Notes under the pieces: model-generated
Database searches by the model: none
What the model was told of the DNA's origin: nothing
What the model saw: only the letters and a program-made list of their open reading frames with translations
Shown: positions 26,740-37,021 of the stretch, in pieces
How the letters are laid out: each line of letters starts with the position of its first letter
Numbering within the stretch: the first letter of the stretch is position 1
NCBI RefSeq assembly: GCF_964186625.1
Contig: NZ_OZ075108.1
Span: 2,865,001-2,929,000, forward strand
Source: Asticcacaulis sp. MM231
GTDB lineage: Bacteria > Pseudomonadota > Alphaproteobacteria > Caulobacterales > Caulobacteraceae
Direction: 5' to 3'
DNA length: 64,000 nucleotides
Program-made: the position numbers and the translations under genes

Positions 26740-26955
26740 GGGGTGGAACAAAAAGAAAACACGCGCAATCTCCGCCGGACCTTTCCACGCTTGCGACAGC
26801 CCATAAAAATACACAACTTTAAATGCTCCTTGCAATTATCCGATTGTCAGTAAATCTGTCTTGAGGCTGCAGAGAGGGAAAAGCGCCTTAATGGCCTCGA
26901 AGACCTGCTGAAACGGATGGACCAATGACCGGCGAAAAGATCTGAGAAAGCTCCC

Positions 26956-27354
26956 ATGAAAAAGCCTCTGAAAGCCACCGCGGGCATCCCCGCCTCCGAG
27001 CTCATCGACGAAACCATCCAGGCCTATGCTGACTGGCGCGGCGCTACCCTTGCGCACCTGCGTGCTCTGATCAGGGAGGCCGATCCGGATGTCATCGAAG
27101 AGTGGAAGTGGAACATCCCCGTCTGGTCACATGACGGCATCATCTGCACCGGCGAGACCTACAAGGCCGCCGTCAAGACCACCTTCCCCAAGGGCGCGTC
27201 CCTGCCCGATCCCTCCGGCCTGTTCAATGCCAGCCTGGAAGGCGCCACCCGCCGCGCTATCGATGTCCGTGAGGGCGATACGATCGATGCCGAGGCGTTC
27301 AAGGCGCTGATCAAGGCCGCCATCGCACTGAACCGTCAAAAGGCGAAAGCCTGA
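26956..27354 (+). CDS. DUF1801 domain protein
   Basis: A 132-residue protein with the DUF1801 (YdhG-like) signature: YADWRGATLAHLRALIREADPDVIEEWKWNIPVWSHDGIICTGE, then YKAAVKTTFPKG and the C-terminal ALIKAAIALN helix. Function unknown, with a fold related to frataxin-like and heme/metal-binding small domains. It is often encoded next to SRPBCC/AHSA1 proteins, and here a decayed SRPBCC start overlaps its stop codon. Confidence 0.88.
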   Translation: MKKPLKATAGIPASELIDETIQAYADWRGATLAHLRALIREADPDVIEEWKWNIPVWSHDGIICTGETYKAAVKTTFPKGASLPDPSGLFNASLEGATRRAIDVREGDTIDAEAFKALIKAAIALNRQKAKA

Positions 27355-27446
27355 TCACCGAGCGCCGCTGCGTCGTCATCGAACGCGACTTTCCCCATAT
27401 ACCGGAAAATCTGTGGCGCGCGCTGTGGCGGCGCGAGAAGCCTGAT
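27354..27446 (+). pseudogene. Remnant of an SRPBCC (AHSA1) gene N-terminus
   Basis: Overlapping the DUF1801 TGA stop, the frame beginning ATC at 27354 reads ITERRCVVIERDFPHIPENL then WRALW, which matches the opening strand and helix of AHSA1/SRPBCC proteins. A TGATG stop/start overlap with ATG changed to ATC would explain the lost start. Similarity stops after about 25 codons, where the DUF1593 gene's 3' end begins. Confidence 0.5.
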
Positions 27447-27447
27447 G

Positions 27448-28872
27448 TCACGGCGTTATGGTCACGATCACGCGGCCATAACGCGTCAGCGGCGGCGTGC
27501 CCTTGTCCATCACCTTGACAATAAAATGCGCCGTCTGCGTCGTCGTTACCACCGGTGCCGTCACCGGCACACGGTAGAGGTTTTCCGCGCCCTGAATCGG
27601 AATGGGCTGGTCGAGCGTTCCCGCTTCGGGATAGTTGAACCACAAATAGCTGAGGTTATCGCCATCCGGATCGCGGCCGGTGGCGCTCAGATGAAAGCCG
27701 GCGCCGGACTTGACCGTGATATGATCCGGCTGCCCCAGGGTCACCACCGGCGGATGATTGGCCTCGGCATAGGGCTTGACCGTCCAGTCCATGCGGGCGG
27801 CGAAATCGTTCTGGAAATCCTTGCGCCAGCGACCGACCGTGATACGGGCGCTTTTCACCGTCTTGTCGAACAGCTTCACCGACTTGCCGATGTCATTGGC
27901 CACATAGGGCGTATAGCTGTCCGCCGAATTGGTCCAGATCGGGCGCGGCTCCTCGCCCACCGGCACCCCGCCGGTAAAGCCCTTCGGATCGAGATCGGCC
28001 AGTTTGGGGATCGAGATCCGGTAACGACCGCCCCAGCCGCCCCAGTCCGGATGGTCCGGCGCGTTCAGGCCATTAGGGATCAGCGCCAGATAGGATGGCG
28101 TGTCGCCTTCCATGCCGTAGCCGACATCGGGATACTGCGCCCCCAGCGGGCCATGGCCCTGCTGGATATGCTCCGCCAGCCAGGCATTGCTGATCTCTGT
28201 GTTATCGAAGCCCGCCTCTTCGGCCAGGATTCCGGTCCAGGTCGCCACGGCATAGCTGCCCGGGCTGACAATATAGAACAGGTCGGGGAAATGCGTCCGT
28301 ATCCAGATGCCGCTGTCGTCCTGATCGGAGATCGTATAGACGCGCAACCTGGCGATCAACCGCTTCGCCTCTGCCGGACTTTTCGATTGCCGGATGCGCC
28401 ACAGCGCCTGAGCCAGCGTGTTGGTGCCGCCCCATGCCGTCACCCACAAAGGCCGCGGATCGGGCGTTTCCAGCGCGCGGATCAGGCGGTCAGACCCGGC
28501 TGAATCCTTGCCCTCGCCCACCCCCGCCATGCCGTAGACCGGCAGGCCCTCGCTGATCACACCCAGCAAGGCCTTCGCTTCCGGGAAACCGGCCTCATGT
28601 TTGAGCAGGTTCGGCTGCACCTCGCCATAGGCGCCGACAATCCGCCGGATCGTCTCCGGCGCCACAAACGTCTTCTGGTGCGTTGAGGTGGTGGCGACCA
28701 GACCTTCGATATCGATCTCATTGGCATAGAGCAGCAGCCGCACCAGCGACATGCTGTCATCCGGATCGGCCTCGATATCGGTCAGAACGAATAACCGTTG
28801 CTTTTCCGCCGCCTGCACCGGTGCACTCACGAGCGCCAGAACCAGCGCCGCCGCAATCAGCTTCCCAAACAT
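27448..28872 (-). CDS. DUF1593 exported protein (nucleoside-hydrolase-like) with Ig-like C-terminus
   Basis: A 474-residue secreted protein (signal peptide 1-21, APVQA). The N-terminal two thirds match DUF1593, a nucleoside-hydrolase-fold family: VLTDIEADPDDSMSLVRLLLYANE holds the Asp cluster that binds calcium in that fold, followed by TAWGGTNTLAQAL. Residues about 380-474 form an Ig-like beta domain (ATGRDPDGDNLSYLWFNYPEAG). DUF1593 proteins are often found among polysaccharide-degradation genes; the true substrate is unknown. A GH5 gene lies 142 bp upstream on the same strand. Confidence 0.85.
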   Translation of the reverse strand: MFGKLIAAALVLALVSAPVQAAEKQRLFVLTDIEADPDDSMSLVRLLLYANEIDIEGLVATTSTHQKTFVAPETIRRIVGAYGEVQPNLLKHEAGFPEAKALLGVISEGLPVYGMAGVGEGKDSAGSDRLIRALETPDPRPLWVTAWGGTNTLAQALWRIRQSKSPAEAKRLIARLRVYTISDQDDSGIWIRTHFPDLFYIVSPGSYAVATWTGILAEEAGFDNTEISNAWLAEHIQQGHGPLGAQYPDVGYGMEGDTPSYLALIPNGLNAPDHPDWGGWGGRYRISIPKLADLDPKGFTGGVPVGEEPRPIWTNSADSYTPYVANDIGKSVKLFDKTVKSARITVGRWRKDFQNDFAARMDWTVKPYAEANHPPVVTLGQPDHITVKSGAGFHLSATGRDPDGDNLSYLWFNYPEAGTLDQPIPIQGAENLYRVPVTAPVVTTTQTAHFIVKVMDKGTPPLTRYGRVIVTITP

Positions 28873-28930
28873 GTTACCGCTCCCTTTTTATCTTTACGGC
28901 AACCTATTACGGCCTGCTCCCCGGCACAAT

Positions 28931-28959
28931 AAAAAACGGCCCCGGAGACTCCGGGGCCG
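28931..28959 (-). terminator. Intrinsic terminator of the GH5 gene
   Basis: Perfect 10-bp stem CGGCCCCGGA/TCCGGGGCCG with a 3-nt loop and T6 on minus, 56 bp past the GH5 stop. It separates GH5 from the DUF1593 gene. Confidence 0.9.
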
Positions 28960-29014
28960 CTGTCTAAGGGCGCACATGGGGCAGCGCAAGGATGAGGCGC
29001 CCTAAAGGCCAGCC

Positions 29015-30004
29015 CTAGCGACAGTCCGCCGTCCAGTTGCGCACCAGATCGCGCGTCAGCAGGCCCGAAGGCGTCAGGTCAGCATCGGTCCATGGGCCAG
29101 TTGGCGACACGCCGGGCTTGAAGATCGACGCCGCTTCGGCCTTATTGCTGACGGCCCAGTTGGCATTGGACAGGCAGTTGGCCTTCAGGAACTGAAACCA
29201 TTTGCGGGTCTCGTCCGGCACGGCCGCGCCATTGCCATCGGCATTGACGCTGCCCCATTCGCTGACGAACAAAGGCGCTTCAGCGGCAATCGCGGCCCGG
29301 GCCTTGGCGCGGATATCGTCCTTATGGGTGCCGGCGTAGAAATGCAGGGTATAGGCGATATTGCGCCGCCCCTTGATCGGATCGGCCGCCGCCAGATCGA
29401 CATCCTGGTCCCAGGTGGGCGTGCCCACTAGGATCAGATTGTCCGGATCCATGGCGCGGATAGCGTCAATCACGGTCTCGGCATAGGGTCTGATCGTCTT
29501 CGGCCAGCTAACATCTCGCAACGGCTCATTATAGATCTCATAGATCACGTTCGGCGTCTGGCCATAGGTGCGCGCCATGTCGCTGAAAAAGGCCACAGCC
29601 GCCTGCGGGTCCTTGTCAGCATGATGCGAATGCCAGTCTATGATCACATAGATACCCTGCGCAATCGCGGCATCGACAATCGTCTTGACCCGCACGCGGT
29701 TGGCCTCCGGCGACTCGGCATAGCCGCCGGGCCCGTCAATCCCCATGGCGGCGCGCACCACGGACACGTTCCAGTCCTTGGCAAAATAGGCCACGCTCTG
29801 CGGGTTATAAAAGCCCGACTGGCCAAAATCGGTGTTTGACCAGAAGTAACTGACCCCGCTCAAGGCCGTCATCTGGCCCTGGGCATCGACGACATGCTTG
29901 CCCGAAATCGATAAGGCCCCATGCACCTCGACAGGGGTTTGCGCGTGAACCGGCGTCGTCATCAGTAAGGTGAGGGCCGCAAGACCAGCGGAGATCAGTT
30001 TCAT
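29015..30004 (-). CDS. Secreted GH5 endoglucanase
   Basis: A 329-residue glycoside hydrolase family 5 enzyme, signal peptide ending near HAQ (residue 22). Acid/base Glu160 sits in IYEIYNEP and nucleophile Glu249 in FVSEWGS; VRAAMGI and YVIIDWHSHH mark the barrel strands, as in subfamily 2 cellulases. It probably cleaves beta-1,4-glucan outside the cell. A single catalytic domain without a binding module. Part of the exported carbohydrate-active set in this window. Confidence 0.93.
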   Translation of the reverse strand: MKLISAGLAALTLLMTTPVHAQTPVEVHGALSISGKHVVDAQGQMTALSGVSYFWSNTDFGQSGFYNPQSVAYFAKDWNVSVVRAAMGIDGPGGYAESPEANRVRVKTIVDAAIAQGIYVIIDWHSHHADKDPQAAVAFFSDMARTYGQTPNVIYEIYNEPLRDVSWPKTIRPYAETVIDAIRAMDPDNLILVGTPTWDQDVDLAAADPIKGRRNIAYTLHFYAGTHKDDIRAKARAAIAAEAPLFVSEWGSVNADGNGAAVPDETRKWFQFLKANCLSNANWAVSNKAEAASIFKPGVSPTGPWTDADLTPSGLLTRDLVRNWTADCR

Positions 30005-30072
30005 GGGTAGACCTGCCTGTATATATCGTTAGCGGCGAGCATAGTCAGGAAACGGCGATCCCTCAACAGTAT

Positions 30073-30157
30073 AAAAAAACGACCCCATCGCTGGGGCCGT
30101 TTAAGACTTGAGCCATGACAGCCCTAAACGAGAGATTTAAGTCGCATAACAGCCGGC
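30073..30157 (-). ncRNA. 85-nt duplicated 3'-UTR element with terminator, copy 1
   Basis: On minus it runs from GCCGGCTGTTATGC through a conserved TTAGGGCTGTCAT block to a terminator (ACGGCCCCA/TGGGGTCGT, then T7). It matches 31652-31736 at 74 of 85 positions with no gaps. It starts 6 bp after the SRPBCC stop, so it could be a 3'-UTR-derived small RNA or just a repeated terminator. It also insulates the GH5 gene. Confidence 0.55.
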
Positions 30158-30163
30158 ATTGCT

Positions 30164-30658
30164 TCACCTGGCAGCAGCCACAAGACCATCGAGCCAGTCC
30201 TGATGACCATTGATCATGGGATTGGGCCGCGTCTGCGCCAGTTCGGCTGCCGGCTTGCCCTTCTGAGTTTCCTGCGTCAGGATTCGCACCCGTCCGCCCG
30301 GCAAGTCTTCCACAAGCCAGGCATGATGTACATCCAGTCGGGTCTCCCCCTCGCCGGCCCAGCCATGCCAGGCCACACGTCCCGGCAGGCCCGCTGGCGC
30401 CACATATTCCACGACCTGGGCCTCAACGGGAAAACCAAAGGTCTCAAAATAGAAGCGCACGCCCTCTGCCAGTTCCGGCCCCTTGTCCTCATAAAAACGC
30501 ACGTTGGCGGAATTGGCGTAATAGATGGGCCACGCGGCTGGTCGGCTAAGCAAGGGCCAGACTGCGACGGCACTTAGACCGGCGACTATGACCTCATTGG
30601 AGCAGAAATTTTCAGTAAAACCGGGGACGTAGTCCTGCGGCCAGATAATCTCGTTCAT
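30164..30658 (-). CDS. SRPBCC family protein
   Basis: A 164-residue START/SRPBCC-fold protein: a hydrophobic helix-containing opening (VWPLLSRPAAWPIYY), RFYFETFGFPVEAQVVEYV, RVAWHGWAGEGETRLDVHHAWLVED and a C-terminal helix. Such proteins bind hydrophobic ligands or act as cyclases or dehydratases; ligand unknown. It is divergent from a LysR regulator, 89 bp away, the usual layout for a LysR target gene. Confidence 0.75.
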   Translation of the reverse strand: MNEIIWPQDYVPGFTENFCSNEVIVAGLSAVAVWPLLSRPAAWPIYYANSANVRFYEDKGPELAEGVRFYFETFGFPVEAQVVEYVAPAGLPGRVAWHGWAGEGETRLDVHHAWLVEDLPGGRVRILTQETQKGKPAAELAQTRPNPMINGHQDWLDGLVAAAR

Positions 30659-30723
30659 GACTTTACCTTTCTAATGCGGATACGGTTTCCCCTTGGCCTG
30701 AACGCAAAATGGGCGTAGGCGTG

Positions 30724-30742
30724 ATATAAATCAAATAGATAT
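30724..30742. promoter_or_regulatory. Candidate LysR operator (T-N11-A dyad)
   Basis: ATAT-N11-ATAT, containing the T-N11-A core of LysR-type sites, 5 bp before the LysR start and inside the 89-bp divergent region. Its position suits autorepression and control of the SRPBCC gene. Confidence 0.45.
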
Positions 30743-30747
30743 ATTGC

Positions 30748-31683
30748 ATGATTGATATAGATATGAATGATATCAAGGCTTTTGACCTCAACCTCCTTAA
30801 GGCGCTCGATGCCCTGCTCGATGAACGCAGCGTCACGCGGGCCGCCGTCCGCCTGGGCCTGACACAGCCTGCCATGAGCGCCATACTGACGCGCCTGCGA
30901 GGCATTTTCGGCGATGCACTCTTCGTCCGCAACCCGCGCGGCATCACCCCCACCTTGCGAGCACTGGAACTGGCAGCACCAGTGAAGGAAGTTTTAGGTG
31001 GGGCGCAGAGGCTGCTTAAGCCCGCGACTTTCGATCCGGCTACCGCAGAGATGACCTTTTCACTGGCGGCCACCGATTACGCCCTGCAAGCGATTGTCGT
31101 ACCCTTTCTGGTCCATCTGCGCACCAGAGCGCCAGGCATAAGGGTGGCGATACGACCGATGGAAGAGGACAGCGTTCAAGGCCAATTCGAGCGAGGCGAT
31201 CTCGACCTTGCCCTCTCAACCCCCGGCAGCGCTCACCCCGGCCAGTATTCCCGCCGCCTGTTCGAAGAGACCTATGTCTGCGCCATGGGCGCCCGGCATC
31301 CGCACGCCAGCGACACGCCCCTGTCCCTAGAAACCTTCTGCGCGCTCGATCACGCGCTGGTCTCTTATTCCGGCGAGCGTTTTCGCGGCGTGACCGATGA
31401 CGCGCTAGCCCGGATCGGCCGCGAGCGCCGCATCGTCCTGACCGTCACGAGTTTCCTTGTGCTGGCGGAAATCCTGCGGACCACGGATATCATCGCAATC
31501 ATGCCGCGCCGGCTGGCTGCGGATAGCGAAGGGCTCGTAATCGTCGATCCGCCAATCGAAGTGCCCGGCTTCACCAAGGTCGCCCTCTGGCATGAACGCA
31601 CCCATCGCAATGCCGCACACCGCTGGATACGCGCCCTGCTCTTTTCCGCACAAAAAAACGGCCCCATCACTGAGGCCGTTTAG
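30748..31683 (+). CDS. LysR family transcriptional regulator
   Basis: A 311-residue LysR protein: winged HTH at about 10-70 (FDLNLLKALDALLDERSVTRAAVRLGLTQPAMSAILTRLR, with FGDALFVRNPRG after it), then a two-lobe ligand domain ending WHERTHRNAAHRWIRALL. The N-terminus resembles the NodD/NahR group. It probably controls the divergent SRPBCC gene. ATG 30763 is an alternative start. Its last codons overlap the terminator of the element at 31652, which serves the opposing typA transcript. Confidence 0.92.
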   Translation: MIDIDMNDIKAFDLNLLKALDALLDERSVTRAAVRLGLTQPAMSAILTRLRGIFGDALFVRNPRGITPTLRALELAAPVKEVLGGAQRLLKPATFDPATAEMTFSLAATDYALQAIVVPFLVHLRTRAPGIRVAIRPMEEDSVQGQFERGDLDLALSTPGSAHPGQYSRRLFEETYVCAMGARHPHASDTPLSLETFCALDHALVSYSGERFRGVTDDALARIGRERRIVLTVTSFLVLAEILRTTDIIAIMPRRLAADSEGLVIVDPPIEVPGFTKVALWHERTHRNAAHRWIRALLFSAQKNGPITEAV

Positions 31684-31736
31684 GACTTGGGCGATGACAG
31701 CCCTAAGCGAGAGCCTTGAGTTGCATAACAGCCGGC
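31652..31736 (-). ncRNA. 85-nt duplicated 3'-UTR element with terminator, copy 2
   Basis: Second copy, 64 bp after the typA stop. The terminator stem is ACGGCCTCA/TGGGGCCGT with T7. Substitutions relative to copy 1 keep the stem through G-U pairs at different positions. The hairpin DNA also encodes the C-terminus of LysR. Confidence 0.55.
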
Positions 31737-31800
31737 GCACAATGCAGGTACTTTGGTACCTGCGAGAGCGACTGCGTATTAGGCGGCCTGGGATCGAAGC

Positions 31801-33639
<1,839 letters not shown>

Positions 33640-33663
33640 TCGGGGCCTTTTAAACGCGCAAAA

Positions 33664-33681
33664 GCCTCTCGACAGAGAGGC
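33664..33681 (-). promoter_or_regulatory. Leader hairpin of typA
   Basis: Perfect GCCTCTC/GAGAGGC stem with a 4-nt loop about 25 bp upstream of the typA start, followed on minus by TTTT. It may be a weak attenuator or leader structure. The rest of the 278-bp gap to 33917 has no gene. Confidence 0.35.
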
Positions 33682-33917
33682 CGGAAGGGTTGATTCATTC
33701 GGAATTGCGCGCTCTATAACCGAATCCGGCGCAAAAGGCTAGTGCAGCCGGTGGATTATTTTCGCGGGTGCGAAAAGCTCATACGCGCACAGAACCCGAT
33801 GCTCGCATGACATCATTACAAATGAACACCCCCGCACCACTGCAATAAAACTTATGGGCGTATAGTCTAAGCGTTCACCTTGCTCCGGCGGGCTTAAGAT
33901 AGCGGCTTCTTATAAAG

Positions 33918-34316
33918 ATGCAGAAAGCGCCCGTTCCTATGCAAAACCACGCCACCCGCGTACTTGTTGTCGATGACAACTATCCGTCCGCCATGACCCT
34001 CACCTGGGCCATGGAAGGCAACGGCCACAATGTTCGCACCTGCCACAATGGCCGGGATGCCGTTGAAATGGCCCTGAGCTTTCATCCGGAGGTCGTTCTT
34101 CTGGATATCGGCATGCCGGTTATGAACGGTCTGGAGGCGTGCCGCGCCCTGCGGCAGCAGCCGCATATGAATGACGCCATGATCATTGCGCAGACGGCCT
34201 GGGACGATGCCGGCATGCGGGGGGAAACCCTTGCCGCCGGCTTCAATTTTCATCTGGTCAAGCCCATAGATCTGGCTGAGGTCGAGCGCCTCGTCCTCAC
34301 CACCCATCACCCTTAG
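33918..34316 (+). CDS. Single-domain response regulator
   Basis: A 132-residue receiver domain without output domain. RVLVVDDNYPSA holds the acidic pair, LLDIGMPVMNG the phosphoacceptor Asp, AQTAWDD the switch Thr, and HLVKPID the invariant Lys. Such proteins pass phosphate or bind targets directly. A histidine kinase is encoded 169 bp downstream on the same strand and is the likely partner. ATG 33939 is an alternative start seven codons in. Confidence 0.9.
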   Translation: MQKAPVPMQNHATRVLVVDDNYPSAMTLTWAMEGNGHNVRTCHNGRDAVEMALSFHPEVVLLDIGMPVMNGLEACRALRQQPHMNDAMIIAQTAWDDAGMRGETLAAGFNFHLVKPIDLAEVERLVLTTHHP

Positions 34317-34485
34317 ACGACCCGCCTTCAACCTATACAAGAATTAGATTTCGTATTATCATCAAAAAACATGCGCGGATTGGATATCGCAAGCCCGTTT
34401 TGAGCGCAGGCCCTTCCCTGAAATTCGACCTGAACAGCCCCCGCAGCAGATCGGGATCACGGGTCGCTGTGGAAAGATATCCTGA

Positions 34486-35628
34486 ATGCGCCTCGCCCAG
34501 TTTATCCGCGACAACATAGAGCTCATCGTGGGTGAATGGGAGGCCTTCGCCCGGAGCCTTGTACCGGAGTCCGACTATATGGGCCCCTTGGCCCTGCGCA
34601 ACCATATCCACCAGATTCTGGCTTTCGTGACGGCCGATATCGAGTCCGCCCAGACCGATGCTGAACAGGTGCGCAAATCGCATGGCGAAAAGCCCGAAAG
34701 CCTCTATCCCAGCGCCGCGGAAGTCCATGCGTCCTTACGCTATGACGGCGGCTTCAACATGGACCAGATGGTCTCGGAATACCGCTCCCTACGCGCCAGC
34801 GTCATCAAGCTGTGGCAAGCCGCCGGCCCGGAATCCGGCATCGAGGACATGCGCGACCTGATCCGCTTCAACGAGGCGATCGACCAGGCGCTGACCGAGT
34901 CCATCTGCGACTACACCAAGAAGATGGATCTCTCCCGCAACCTGTTCCTCGGCATTCTCAGCCACGATCTGCGCAATCCGCTCGGCGCCATCTCGATGTC
35001 GGCCCAGCTCACCATGAAAATCGGCGCCTTGAGCGAACGCCAGACCATGCTCCAGTCGCAGATTTCCGACAGTTCGTCCCGCGCTACCGCGATTGTCTCA
35101 AGCCTGCTCGACCTGACCCGCGCGCGGCTGGGCTCCGGCCTGCCGATCCTGCGCGAAGCGATGGATATCGGCTTCATCAGCAACCAGTTGGTCGATGAAA
35201 TGCGCGTGCTGCACCCCAACCGCGATTTCGTGCTGACCGTTTCGGGCGATACCACCGGCGACTGGGACAAGGCGCGCATCGGCCAGGTGTTTTCCAACCT
35301 GCTGGGCAACGCCGTCCAGTATGGCTTTCGCGGCGCGCCGATCACCATCCGGGTCGAGGGCATGCCGCGCGAGGTGGTCTTGAGCGTCCATAACGAAGGC
35401 GTTCCGATCAGTGAGGACGCCATCGGCACCATTTTCAACGCCCTGACCCGTGCGCCCGCCGTTGCTGACGACACCCAGCGCACGCCCCTCACCAATCTGG
35501 GTCTGGGCCTCTATATCTCCAAGGAAATCGTCACGGCGCATGGCGGCAAGATCTGGGTGACCTCGTCCGAACGCGAAGGCACCACGTTTACGGCCTCCTT
35601 CCCGCGCACCGTGAAGACGCCGGAATGA
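34486..35628 (+). CDS. Sensor histidine kinase with RsbRD-like N-terminal domain
   Basis: A 380-residue soluble kinase without membrane segments. Residues 1 to about 145 look like the RsbRD N-terminal helical domain (LVPESDYMGPLALRNHIHQIL, GFNMDQMVSEYRSLRASVIKLW). HisKA follows with the H-box ILSHDLRNPLGAI, then HATPase with NLLGNAVQYG, NEGVPI and GLGLYISKEIVTAHGGKIWV. It senses a cytoplasmic cue. It is probably paired with the upstream single-domain regulator. Confidence 0.9.
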   Translation: MRLAQFIRDNIELIVGEWEAFARSLVPESDYMGPLALRNHIHQILAFVTADIESAQTDAEQVRKSHGEKPESLYPSAAEVHASLRYDGGFNMDQMVSEYRSLRASVIKLWQAAGPESGIEDMRDLIRFNEAIDQALTESICDYTKKMDLSRNLFLGILSHDLRNPLGAISMSAQLTMKIGALSERQTMLQSQISDSSSRATAIVSSLLDLTRARLGSGLPILREAMDIGFISNQLVDEMRVLHPNRDFVLTVSGDTTGDWDKARIGQVFSNLLGNAVQYGFRGAPITIRVEGMPREVVLSVHNEGVPISEDAIGTIFNALTRAPAVADDTQRTPLTNLGLGLYISKEIVTAHGGKIWVTSSEREGTTFTASFPRTVKTPE

Positions 35629-35677
35629 CGGATGAAGATGGGGTGCGTTAGCTTAACTTCATAATTAAACGGCTTTA

Positions 35678-35749
35678 AGCAAGAAACCCCACCACCAACG
35701 CGCAAGCGCGCGTCGGTCCCCCTCCCCGGCATAGCCAGGGAGGTATAAG
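35678..35749 (-). repeat. Palindromic intergenic repeat, family A, copy 4 (inverted)
   Basis: Read on minus it has TATACCTCCCTGGC, GGGGAGGGGGACC and TGGTGGTGGGGTTTCTTGC. It faces copy 5 head to head, 20 bp apart, in the 389-bp gap after the kinase. Confidence 0.8.
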
Positions 35750-35768
35750 GCAGAAGACAGGCGCTTAA

Positions 35769-35868
35769 CCTTATACCTCGCCAGCTTTGATGGGGAGGGG
35801 GACCGCACGAGGCCGAAGGCCGATCGGATCGCCGATGCGAATGTGGTGGTGGGGTTTCTGGCTGTCTT
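35769..35868 (+). repeat. Palindromic intergenic repeat, family A, copy 5
   Basis: TTATACCTCGCCAGC, TGGGGAGGGGGACC, a longer middle with GAGGCCGAAGGCCGATC, and TGGTGGTGGGGTTTC. Copies 4 and 5 form an inverted pair like REP doublets. Confidence 0.8.
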
Positions 35869-35883
35869 TCATCATACGGAAAG

Positions 35884-35973
35884 ATGCCCCCTCCGTCAGC
35901 GACACCAGCCCTGCGCGCTTCGCTTGCTCGACACCTTCCCTCACAACGAAGTTGCCGCTTTGCAGGGGAGGAT
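35884..35973. repeat. Related C/G-rich palindromic element, family D, copy 1
   Basis: TGCCCCCTCCGTCAGC, GCGCTTCGCTTGCTCGACACC and GCAGGGGAGGATAA. Its block order resembles the element at 52755. No gene is seen between 35629 and 36017. Confidence 0.5.
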
Positions 35974-36017
35974 AAACAAAAATATCCCCCCCCATCATCC
36001 GGCCTCATCATAGCCCG

Positions 36018-36971
36018 ATGGACAGCTCTGCCGATCCGGCGACACAGACGAAGGATGATGCAACGGCGCTGGCCACGCGCCGGCTGACCCTTCGCGCCTA
36101 TGCCGATCATATCGCGCAGGTGATCGAGGGCATGGACCTGCCTGAAAGCTTTCTGGAGGCCGAACGCGCCGCGCGCGCCGTCACCGTGGCCGACCGCATG
36201 GTCCAGCAACTGCCCCTGACCGACACCGACAGCACAACCGACACCGGCGTCATCAAGCCGCCGCGCCAGCGCCTGCGCGTCTTCGCCGACCAGTTGATCA
36301 AGGTCATCGGCCATATCCCCGATCCGGACAATTTTCTGGAATGCGAACGCGCCGGCCGCTGCGTGCTGGCCACCGACCGCATGCTCTGCCAGCTCTACGA
36401 AGCGCCGCAAACCCACACAGGCGCCAAGACAAAAGGCCACGGCGCGCGCGATACCGACGACGAGGACGAATACGAAAGCGCCGACGGATCGGATAACGAA
36501 TGGGGTGCGGCCTTCCTTGCCAAGGTCGAGCGCATGACGAGGCTCCACGCCGAAAACTGCGGCATCTGGCCCGACGGCACGCCGTGCGCCAAAGGCGAAC
36601 CGGAGCCGGACTATCCGTGGGACGCCCCCGACCGCATCACCCTGACCCGCTGCCGGAGCGAGGAAGCCACCCAGAAGGACAAGGACCGCTGGCCGGCCAT
36701 CCTGATCATCAGCCGCGTCAACGCCGTCACCCGCGCCATGGCCCGCCGTGACGGCCACTGGCCCGACCGGTCGCCCTTTGACGAAAACGACCCGGATTAT
36801 TACGATATCACCGCGCGCTATGAGCAGGATGTCCTCAAACGGCCGCCCCCCGATATTCCGCATCCGCCCGATAAGCACGATCGGATCGTGCTTCCCGTGG
36901 TGGCTGGTGCGCAACCCGCATTTCAGACATTCGGCCCGCGCACGGGGCTGATGGCGCTGACTGTAATATAA
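36018..36971 (+). CDS. Hypothetical protein with internal duplication
   Basis: A 317-residue soluble acidic protein of no family I recognise. Two units of about 45 residues repeat: RRLTLRAYADHIAQVIEGMD followed by PESFLEAERAARAVTVADRM, and RLRVFADQLIKVIGHIPDPD followed by NFLECERAGRCVLATDRML. Each looks like a pair of helices. A very acidic low-complexity stretch (DTDDEDEYESADGSDNE) follows, then a domain with AENCGIWPDGTPCAKGEPEPDYPWD. The C-terminal third is Pro-rich. The gene stands between repeats and phoD. Confidence 0.7.
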   Translation: MDSSADPATQTKDDATALATRRLTLRAYADHIAQVIEGMDLPESFLEAERAARAVTVADRMVQQLPLTDTDSTTDTGVIKPPRQRLRVFADQLIKVIGHIPDPDNFLECERAGRCVLATDRMLCQLYEAPQTHTGAKTKGHGARDTDDEDEYESADGSDNEWGAAFLAKVERMTRLHAENCGIWPDGTPCAKGEPEPDYPWDAPDRITLTRCRSEEATQKDKDRWPAILIISRVNAVTRAMARRDGHWPDRSPFDENDPDYYDITARYEQDVLKRPPPDIPHPPDKHDRIVLPVVAGAQPAFQTFGPRTGLMALTVI

Positions 36972-37021
36972 TCGTCAAACATAAGGCCTAAGCCAGAGAT
37001 ACCTTCCCTGTGAGAGTATCC

